NCBI GenBank assembly: GCA_002270565.1
Contig: NQMI01000044.1
Span: 286,707-296,772 of the forward strand
Origin: Stenocarpella maydis
Lineage: Eukaryota > Ascomycota > Sordariomycetes > Diaporthales > Diaporthaceae
DNA length: 10,066 bases
Direction: 5' to 3'
The notes beneath the pieces were generated by a model. That model worked only from the letters and a program-made list of their open reading frames with translations, was not told the origin of the DNA and did no database searches. Both the position numbers and the translations under genes were made by a program. Below are positions 1 to 6,192 of the stretch, in pieces; within the stretch, counting starts at the first letter, position 1; the number at the start of each line of letters is the position of its first letter.

Positions 1-239
1 GGCTGGGGCGCCTGCTGGGCTACTAGGGCCGATAGGCCCTGAATAGCAGTAGCTAATTCCCCTAGCGTACCTTGAAGGGTATTGCTAGTGGCTACTTGCT
101 GAGCTAATAGCTCTTGTACAGACTCTAAACGGGTGTTTAGGTCTAAAATCTGCTGATTTTGCAGATCTAGGCGCTCTGCTAGAGCCCTATTCCCCCGGGA
201 ATTAGGGGTAGTCCCCTCTGCAGGGGCACTAGAAGCCAT
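1..239 (-). CDS. Gag-like protein of LTR retrotransposon, N-terminal part (runs off window)
   Basis: Minus-strand reading gives ATG at 239-237 followed by 79 open codons to the window edge; an in-frame TAG at 260-258 lies just upstream, so this is the first possible ATG. The visible protein begins MASSAPAEGTTPNSRGN and then becomes a Leu/Gln-rich amphipathic segment (about residues 20-76) with heptad-like leucines, as expected for a coiled coil. Short Ser/Pro-rich starts followed by coiled coils are common in fungal retrotransposon Gag proteins. No capsid core, zinc knuckle or polymerase is visible because the frame leaves the window. The Gag assignment rests mainly on position: it follows an LTR and a primer-binding site in the same orientation. 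It could instead be an unrelated coiled-coil ORF carried by the element. No stop interrupts the visible part. Confidence 0.55.
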   Translation of the reverse strand, partial: MASSAPAEGTTPNSRGNRALAERLDLQNQQILDLNTRLESVQELLAQQVATSNTLQGTLGELATAIQGLSALVAQQAPQ

Positions 240-673
240 ATTGGCTGTTGAGGAAGACTAAATACACCTAGAGAATAGGTATATAAGGGGCAGAATATTG
301 CTAGAAAGTGTGATTCGTAGCAACCCAATAGTATAGTCGTATATTTCCTCAGTGCCTATTCCGTAGAAATCCTAGGCGTGACCCTCTGACCTGTAGTCTC
401 TCAAGTGAAACTTTCCCTCGTACAAAATTGCTAGCGTTTGAGTTGCAATTGTGAGAAATGGTGTCCGCGGCACAATGTGCGCTGAGGGCCGTGGGTTCGA
501 ATTACCCAGCGAGCAATTTTTGCTCTTTTTGCAGTTGTTTCTGGGCGTTGCAGGCCCAAACCAGCGATGTTTTGGCTGGTCCGCTAATCAGTGCAAATAG
601 CGCTGTAGCGTACAGATAGGTAGGCTTGTTTAAGGCCTAAATTCAATGTTGTTTCAGGGCGCTGACTGCTAGA
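240..673 (-). other. Retroelement leader between primer site and Gag start
   Basis: No open frame of note. On the minus strand a second TATA-like sequence (TTATATACC, complement of plus-strand 280-288) lies about 45 bp before the Gag start and could be a cryptic promoter. The leader also contains a tRNA-like inverted-repeat structure at 424-520, listed separately. The boundary with Gag is fixed by the upstream in-frame stop at 258-260. Confidence 0.4.
424..530 (+). other. tRNA-like / pseudo-tRNA structure with Pol III-type features
   Basis: AAAATTGCT at 424-432 pairs perfectly with AGCAATTTT at 512-520, like a 9-bp acceptor stem closing a 97-nt unit. Inside is a B-box-like GGTTCGAAT (494-502) within a hairpin TGGGT/ACCCA (492-496 with 504-508), a middle hairpin GCAC/GTGC near 470-480, and a run of five T at 526-530 that could terminate Pol III. 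The T arm does not fold canonically: a conventional GTGGG-TTCGAAT-CCCAC arm seems disturbed by an extra TA, and no convincing D arm or anticodon is found. It is therefore more likely a tRNA-derived relic, or a leader structure of the retroelement, than a working tRNA. Confidence 0.3.
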
Positions 674-688
674 GCCGGGCTCATAACC
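674..688 (-). other. Primer-binding site complementary to the initiator tRNA-Met anticodon arm
   Basis: The minus strand reads GGTTATGAGCCCGGC, beginning two nucleotides inside the end of LTR copy A. Its complement contains GGGCTCATAACC, the anticodon stem-loop core conserved in fungal initiator tRNA-Met. Ty5 and Drosophila copia prime reverse transcription from a tRNA-iMet cleaved near nucleotides 39-40; the match here ends at about that point. A conventional site starting TGG and complementary to a tRNA 3' CCA end is not seen beside the LTR. Confidence 0.6.
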
Positions 689-690
689 TC

Positions 691-1016
691 TGATGAATTT
701 GTGCTATAGAATAGCATTCAGTTCAGCCGTGTGTTTCGGCGGAGGGTTGCAGTGTGCCCCGTGCTCTAAGGCGAATTGTGATAATTGATAATGGTCTGGA
801 TAACTTTTTATTGAATTAAGTTGTGCTTCTGTAAGCCCTCCTATATACCCTCCGATGTTGTCTTACCCCTGCGGCTTGCTGCGGCTGCGGCCCTCTGGTG
901 TAAATTTGTAAATGCTGGAAAATTCGCACTTCCAACACACCATCTTAGTTCAAGCACGGCATCCAAACATAGCCCTAGTAATGCTTAAATTAAATACATA
1001 TAAACTTCTGAAATCA
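691..1016 (-). repeat. LTR copy A (5' LTR of the left-hand retrotransposon)
   Basis: This 326-bp block recurs in direct orientation at 9740-10059. It is bounded by TGAT and ATCA, a 4-bp inverted repeat with the TG...CA ends of LTRs. Read on the minus strand it has a TATA-like box (GGTATATAG, plus-strand 841-848) and, downstream, CAATAAA (plus-strand 807-813) as a possible polyadenylation signal, giving a U3-R-U5 layout. It directly precedes the primer-binding site. Relative to copy B it has T or A at many CpA/CpG/TpG positions, the pattern expected from RIP. The outer boundary at 1016 is set by where similarity to copy B stops. Confidence 0.7.
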
Positions 1017-1530
1017 AAGTGCTAGCCAATGCCACTAGTTATATACCTTTTGGCTAAGAAATAAGGGTAATGTGGAGGTTTAAATTGAGGTGTAAATGCA
1101 GGCCACAATAATCGACTCACGGCTCCCAAACTCATCTTGCGTCACGCCCGCACTGGGCGTACTTGCGATAATCGCCTTAAACTCGCAAGCCTCTAGGGCT
1201 AACTCCTTGCTAGGACGAGCTCTAGTCTAACTCTACAACGGTCTAGGCGTAAACTCCTTGCCATGCGAGTACCAAGCCCCTGCCTGAGCGGCTTCGTTTT
1301 AACACAGGGCACTAGCAGCTGCAGCCCTTAGCTAACTAAGTAACCCAAGCACACTCTATATCAACCACGCCTCTTCATTATTAATACTATAGAAACCGCT
1401 AAATGATATAAATTAACTGTTTAAGCAATTGGTGTGGATTTAGTCTGTTCTGAAGGCATCCTTTTATTATTTCTAGGGGGGAACTCCCTAGGACCCCCTG
1501 CCTGCAGCGCTAAGCCTGTAGCGCCTCATT

Positions 1531-1564
1531 ACGCCCCCTTCCGGCCCACGCCCCCTTCCAGCCC
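1531..1564. repeat. 17-bp tandem duplication
   Basis: Two adjacent units, ACGCCCCCTTCCGGCCC (1531-1547) and ACGCCCCCTTCCAGCCC (1548-1564), differ at one base (G versus A). A partial third unit (GCGCCTTCC) follows. The block lies in a C-rich patch inside AT-rich sequence; no function is suggested. Confidence 0.8.
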
Positions 1565-1659
1565 GCGCCTTCCTCTTCAATAACGGACCATGATTTTCAA
1601 TAATATATCTTCTTAATAATTTTTTCTTAGCTAAATACTTTTAGAGGTATATCATCATT

Positions 1660-1704
1660 AACCAATCCAGACTCAAGGATTCTGAATGAACCAATCCAGA
1701 CTCA
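1660..1704. repeat. 16-bp direct repeat, period 29
   Basis: AACCAATCCAGACTCA occurs exactly at 1660-1675 and at 1689-1704. Each copy contains CCAAT. It may be a small duplication within a decayed repeat; no nearby gene suggests a regulatory role. Confidence 0.8.
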
Positions 1705-2120
1705 GATAACTTTCGAGTAATTACGCTAGGTAAGAACGCTACGCGGGCCGCATATCTCGCACGCTTCGCATGCTCGATACACGTCCCGCTCCGCTGAATG
1801 ATATTACAGCATGTTAGCACATTTCAGATCCAAATGTTCAAATAGGCAGATCAAATGTAACACCTGCAAGCCAAAGAAACTCATTTCATGTTAAATGGAA
1901 GAAAATGAGGATGTTCGGGTCTGCACATGTGCAGATCAAAGCCCACTAGCACCAGAGTTTATGTACACTACATGTCTGCTCGACAAAGTCCAGATCAATC
2001 AAGAGTTCTTTCTAGTCAAGTCAAAAACAAGCAGGAGCATTTCTGAATAGAATGAGCCATGTCACAAATTGTGGAAACTGAAGTGGGGTGGGACAAAAGT
2101 GGGTGAACACAACCAACACC

Positions 2121-2125
2121 AAAAA
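2121..2125 (-). terminator. Pol III terminator of tRNA-Val
   Basis: Five A on the plus strand form TTTTT on the minus strand, starting seven nucleotides past the tRNA 3' end. T runs of four or more are the usual fungal Pol III stop. Confidence 0.75.
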
Positions 2126-2131
2126 CTATCA

Positions 2132-2238
2132 TGATCTGGCCCGGGCTTGAACCGGGGACCTTTAGTGTTAACATTTATTGCTAGAAATAGCTACTTTTAA
2201 TGTTAGACTAACGTGATAACCAACTACACCACCGGACC
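2132..2238 (-). tRNA. tRNA-Val (AAC) with a 33-nt intron
   Basis: The minus strand folds as a tRNA: acceptor arm starting GGTCCGG (2238-2232), D arm, anticodon stem TTAGT/ACTAA with loop CTAACAC giving anticodon AAC, T arm CCCGG-TTCAAGC-CCGGG, and discriminator A at 2132. The anticodon loop is split after position 37 by an intron at plus-strand 2168-2200, the canonical eukaryotic site. The mature tRNA would be 74 nt. Internal A box (TGGTGTAGTTGG) and B box (GGTTCAAGCCC) fit Pol III consensus, and a T5 terminator follows on the minus strand (plus-strand A run 2121-2125). One acceptor pair, C5-A68, is mismatched; a G68 would restore it, consistent with a CpG-to-TpG change on the plus strand at 2137. 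It may be functional or a lightly damaged copy. Confidence 0.88.
2168..2200 (-). other. Intron of tRNA-Val
   Basis: This 33-nt insertion sits between anticodon-loop positions 37 and 38, the position cut by the eukaryotic tRNA splicing endonuclease. Removing it leaves the 7-nt loop CTAACAC. The boundaries could shift by a base or two because the flanking bases are similar (AACA repeats). Confidence 0.8.
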
Positions 2239-3338
2239 ATTTAATTGGTAAGGAGTTATTCTTGAGAGCCATGTCGACATGGTGGATGAAAATCTTTTCC
2301 GGGAGTGGAGAACCGCCACCCCGTCGATCCTTGGCACGGAGGCCCCATCAAAACCTAAATTAGGTGTCGAGGGTCAACAAAATATGAGATTGATTTGATC
2401 CAAATGGCATAACCACGGCTGTAACAGGCAACGGATGCTAATATGTTATCTTCAGAGGCACCATTTGGGAATGATGTACGCCTCGACATATAATGATGAG
2501 GGTGATCGGGCATTGAAGAGTGTTTCCTACCGTATTCATCATGACGGGCTTTGGAGGGGGTTCGCCGGAGGAGGAAGCGGAGGGAGTGACGAAGGCGACC
2601 CGCCTCCAAGCTTAATTAAGCTGTAGTACCTAGATACTCGGACGGATAGCTCCCAGGGCCCCGGGAGGGGCTTTCCACCTGGTATGCTGAGCATCAAACT
2701 CTGACTTACCACAACCACATGCTCATCACATGCTTCTCTCAGTACCCTTAATTCGCTCAGGGACGCTACACCCATAACCAAATCTGCCATTGTACTACAG
2801 TGATGCCGAGACATGTTGCTCGGGAAATCTCATCTAGCCGCGGATATTCCCGGAGCCCTGGGATGATCAGAACTTGGCACTAGATGGTTCGATGTGTCAT
2901 GTTCTGCACGTCAGCTTTATGTTTATTAGAGTTATTTTCAACCTAAAACCTTGGGTCTTGTCCTGCTCCTTTCGTCAACCGCAACCTGTCTATCTCCAAG
3001 TCCCACTCAAACAGTGGACTTCAGGACGGACAGAATTTGCAGCATAAGCCTTCCACCAAGCCGCATAGAACACCTTCCGGTGCATCCAGCCTTCGATTGA
3101 TTAGATTTATTCCCAATAGCGACTTCATCTGGCGTTTCATCCCTTTCACCGAAACACCGTCGCCTGGTTATACCATGTTCCTATCACGTCTGGATGAAAG
3201 CGATTGATACATCTCACTGACGGGGGCACCACATGTCTCCATCACTATTGTGAATGCTCTAGGGATCTCGTGTCCCTAACGGAAATACAAGGCTTGGTCT
3301 CCCGGGCCATTGTATACCAGAGTCAAGATAGCCTAAAA
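2239..3338. other. Intergenic, no gene recognised
   Basis: Only short open frames occur. The longest on the minus strand (2814-2539, 91 codons, ATG start) shows no signal peptide, membrane segment or known motif and ends in a Pro/Ser-rich stretch. A 14-bp palindrome, CCATGTCGACATGG, lies at 2269-2282. The right part would serve as upstream region of the small gene at 3536. Confidence 0.5.
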
Positions 3339-3348
3339 TATATATAAA
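3339..3348 (+). promoter_or_regulatory. TATA box upstream of the small secreted-protein candidate
   Basis: TATATATAAA stands 188 bp before the ATG at 3536, followed by a C/A-rich leader without ATG-rich clutter. The spacing is compatible with a Pol II core promoter and a leader of roughly 100-150 nt. Confidence 0.5.
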
Positions 3349-3535
3349 GAGGAAGTTAAGCCCAACTACACCTTCATATTCCTCAACACATCATAATCAT
3401 ACGAACACAGGCCTGACTGAGTCACAGTATCTTGATGAGCTTGTGCCAGTACCTACCAGTACCTTGTCCAGCGCCAAAATCTCCTGATTAGCCACTAATC
3501 TCAACTCGCAACGCCAACACACACCCTCCGCAACC

Positions 3536-3862
3536 ATGCAGTACTCAAGGGAAGCCACCCTCGCCCTTGCATTCATCAGCCCAACACTCACTTCATCACT
3601 GGCTGTGCCAAGAGCCGCCGCCAGAAAAGACGATGCACTCGCAGTGACAAATCCTCCACTCGTATCGCGTTACTACCTGGACGGAGCTATGCCTGTGAAG
3701 CTCAAGGGGCGCCACGGTGGTACGACCGAGGGTGACAAGGAAGAGGCCGGAGGCCAGGGCAGCGACACAGAGGAGGAATCCGGTGGCGAGACGGGCACTG
3801 AAGACGGTAGCAACACTCCTGGAAGACGCGGTAATACAGATGGTGAGGATGGGTCTAGTTAG
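3536..3862 (+). CDS. Small secreted-protein candidate, Gly/Glu-rich tail (108 aa)
   Basis: This single-exon frame starts with MQYSREATLALAFISPTLTS. Residues 1-23 look like a secretion signal: a short n-region with one Arg, a hydrophobic core (about 8-22) and a plausible cleavage site after Ser-Leu-Ala at residue 23. The mature part has an Arg/Lys-Asp-Asp stretch (30-33), a segment around SRYYLDG (44-50), then from residue 58 a Gly/Glu/Asp/Ser/Thr-rich acidic tail predicted to be disordered. There is no cysteine, so it is not a typical disulfide-rich effector. The start has A at -3 (CAACCATG) after a C/A-rich leader and a TATA box at 3339. No family is recognised. It could be a lineage-specific secreted protein or a chance ORF; signal peptide plus promoter context favour a gene. 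Confidence 0.5.
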   Translation: MQYSREATLALAFISPTLTSSLAVPRAAARKDDALAVTNPPLVSRYYLDGAMPVKLKGRHGGTTEGDKEEAGGQGSDTEEESGGETGTEDGSNTPGRRGNTDGEDGSS

Positions 3863-5990
3863 TCTGGCAGACTGGGCTTTGGTGTAATCATCTATTCTTG
3901 ATAGCGATTTATAACTATACGTGCCTTTAATGCATCTAGCCTTTTTGAAATTTGAAAATTGTAATGTCGCCCTACGAGACAGTGCCAGGGCGAAGTTTAA
4001 ATGCCGGGCACGAGTTATTCACATCAATGATGTCCTAGGTACGCGATTATATTCACGAAGAAGTCAGGTTTTGATATCAACCAATGGTCACCCTCTGAAG
4101 TATTGGATTGCTATCATTGACAACGGACCACTCAAAACTTTAGGTCTAGCCAATGTTTCCAATCGCATTTAAGTGGCCCCCCCCCCCAAAAAGCCAAACC
4201 GAGCATGTCCAGATGGGCGTAGTTGGTGTGTACGCAGCTGTGGGGGGATTTATGGATCCACATGCCGAGGCTATCTATCGTACATATCAAGGGATTTGTG
4301 ACCTGATTGAAAACGAAACCAGCCAACGGAGCCAGCTATTGTACATAGTGTAGGAAGAGAGGGGCCTGGCGGGTTTAGTGTACGGGTGGGCGGTCCCAGA
4401 TCGGAAGGAGGGCTGTCATCTGAATATTGGATCTGGTGGGGAACTCTTATCCCGTGCACCTCACAAAACTGGGCAGGGTCGACAGGACTGCTTACCCTGG
4501 TGCCATTTGGAGTGGGTTCTCTCGGCCTTTTCCACATGTGAAACTGGAGCCCATGCAGAAAGGGAATGGTGCTGATGAGGCTTACCAACAATTCGGAGTA
4601 CCTCCATGTAGATAGCATGCACTATACTACACACCATGTATACGAAGGATGCGCCGGCCAAGACCAGTGAGCACGGGCATAGCATGGATGTCCAGGATAA
4701 ACGTGCGGAGGCTGCGCGATAATGTGCCATCAGCCCTACCCATGACACTGGCGTATGCGAATGCGACTGTCCCTTGTGCCATCGCGGCTGGTGGTTGCGC
4801 CCGGCCGTGTATGGCAGTGCTTTGGCCGCGCGAGTCTCGTGGGAGGGGTGGTGTGCGGACCGTAGAACCACAGCCGCGGAACGGCTCTGGCGGGCCTTGT
4901 TTGTTTTGGACGTACTGCCCGATCCCGGGGGCATTGAAGCAGGATCACGAGGGCACGAGAAGCAGGGCACAGACATTGCCCATGTCCAAGGAGACAACGG
5001 GCCTCGTTACCAACGGTCGTGCGCCGGATCCGAGGGCTCGGCCCCCCCCCCCCAGGCCCGCTGTCGTGCAGCATACACTAGTGCAGATGCCTTGTTGAGC
5101 CTCGATGCGGCGACCTTTTTCTTCTCGCCTGTCGACCGCTGCTGTGCTGCTGTCTAAGTAGACTACATAGCAGTCGACGTGTCCAGGTGGCGAGCGCGGC
5201 TGTGGCGCCACCGGGCAGGCAGCAGACGCGGCGCTGGGCCCAGCGGCTACACCAAAATAAGCCGCGGCGACGGGGGTCTCGTATGTTGTATGGGTATATC
5301 TCGGCACACAGCAGGCATGGCACTGCCTGTTAGTGGTAGGTTCACCGTGGTGGTGGCAACAGGGCCAGCGGGCAGACAGAGGAACCCCTGCCAACGCGGC
5401 CGCTGCACCCGCCCCTACTGGGCAAGTAATCCGGACTCGCCCTCGCGTGTCGAGGGGGACACATGCTGGCGCGCAGAGGCAGCCGCTGCCGAACATGGTC
5501 AAGAGGCCCGGTCAAGCTTCTCGGACCCTGGCGCGCCCCCGACCGGGACAGGCCCCGCAGGCTGCTCAGGTAGGAATCATTCCGGGCCACTCACAGCCCA
5601 GGGCCACGGCTGTGGCTCGCAATAGGCTGGAACCCCGATCCCGCCAGGGACCAATCGAGCCTCTGCCCTGGGGCCCTGCTGTGATGGCCTCACCTTGTCG
5701 AGCGGGTAGCCAGGGGCCGCCGCTCCTGGTCCTCTGCAGCACGCCCCTCGACTGCCTCCCATTTGCCCTCGCCGCGCGCGCATCTGTGGAGCCCTACACT
5801 ACTGTGTGCGCTTGGTACTAATAGTATGTCCTCATCGGTCTCGAGGTCGGGCCTGGCCCACGGGCTCCGCTCCAGCATGTGGGCTCAGCCGGGGCTCCGC
5901 CGTGCTGCTTGCCTGCGTCTTCGCTGCCCGCCCGCTGCTTGATCTATTATGCATGCCGCCGTCCGTGTTGGAGGACCCTTGGCGCTCAGC
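3863..5990. other. Long intergenic region, GC-rich in its right half, no convincing gene
   Basis: From about 3880 to 4330 the DNA is ordinary and has only short frames. From about 4600 to 5900 it becomes GC-rich and several frames on both strands stay open for 100-185 codons at once, as expected where high GC makes stops rare. Their translations are Arg/Pro/Ala/Gly-rich with no domain, signal peptide or conserved motif that I recognise. Two long C runs occur (11 C at 4177-4187, 12 C at 5042-5053). The right part is the upstream region of the rhodopsin-domain gene. A degraded spliced gene on either strand cannot be excluded. Confidence 0.5.
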
Positions 5991-5997
5991 TCTGTGT

Positions 5998-6023
5998 CCC
6001 TCTCTCCTCTCTTCTTCCTCTCT
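5998..6023 (+). promoter_or_regulatory. Pyrimidine-rich tract in promoter or 5' leader
   Basis: An almost pure C/T run (CCCTCTCTCCTCTCTTCTTC and following bases) ends in TGGCAG, about 170 bp before the chosen start codon at 6193. CT-rich tracts are typical just upstream of transcription starts in filamentous fungi. Because the run is followed by CAG, it could alternatively be the 3' end of a 5'-UTR intron. Confidence 0.45.
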
Positions 6024-6192
6024 GGCAGCCCCCGCGCGCTCATGCCGGTTCACCGCGGACAAGACCAGACAATGCGCCCCTGATCTCCGCCTCACACCCC
6101 GTCGCGAGGAATCTGACCCTGTGTGCTGCACATACACGGCGGCAGGAGGGTGTCTCCAGCGGGAGCACAGAGCCAAGCGGCACACCGGAAAC

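Larger units (their letters stand above)
1..1016 (-). mobile_element. 5' portion of an LTR retrotransposon (probable Ty1/copia type, half-tRNA primed)
   Basis: Read on the minus strand the order is LTR (1016-691), primer-binding site (688-674), untranslated leader (673-240) and Gag-like ORF (239 onward), the normal 5' architecture of an LTR retrotransposon. The rest of gag, pol and the 3' LTR lie beyond position 1. The primer site matches the anticodon arm of initiator tRNA-Met, a trait of the Ty5/copia half-tRNA group, so a copia affinity is inferred; no reverse transcriptase is visible to confirm this. The leader of about 435 nt is long for a copia element. Confidence 0.6.
1017..2120. other. 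Non-coding stretch with short repeats and CpG-rich patches in AT-rich DNA
   Basis: No gene is recognised. Base composition swings abruptly. CpG-containing patches (about 1100-1340, 1480-1580, 1724-1795) sit in AT-rich, TpA-rich sequence, as in old RIP-affected repeat DNA. Small structures inside are a 17-bp tandem pair (1531-1564), a 16-bp direct repeat (1660-1675 and 1689-1704), a 7-G run facing a 5-C run (1476-1482, 1495-1499) and a 16-bp palindrome (1920-1935). No transposase or other protein similarity could be read. Confidence 0.5.

Noticed and set aside
491..515. Conventional tRNA 3'-end primer-binding site (TGGGTAATTCGAACCC on the minus strand)
   Set aside because: The spacing from the T loop to a CCA end would be too short for a real tRNA acceptor, and it lies about 180 bp from the LTR end rather than adjacent to it.
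2539..2814. Minus-strand ORF of 91 codons with ATG start
   Set aside because: Amino-acid content is plausible, but there is no motif, signal peptide or promoter context, and its C-terminal third is simple Pro/Ser sequence.
3921..4172. Plus-strand frame of 83 codons after the small secreted-protein candidate
   Set aside because: It begins with GTG rather than ATG, has no recognisable features and lies where 3' UTR is expected.
4461..4997. Minus-strand frame of 178 codons with a hydrophobic stretch
   Set aside because: Overlapping frames on both strands are equally open in this GC-rich block, and no conserved motif or clean start and splice context is visible.
4945..5502. Minus-strand frame of 185 codons
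   Set aside because: Composition is Ala/Gly/Cys/Arg-rich without domain character, and the plus-strand frames there are open too, so the length is explained by GC content.
5806..6192. N-terminal extension of the rhodopsin-domain protein
   Set aside because: The frame is open, but the first in-frame ATG is only at 5953. The added residues carry no family similarity and include the CT-rich tract, while the ATG at 6193 gives the usual short N-terminus before span 1.
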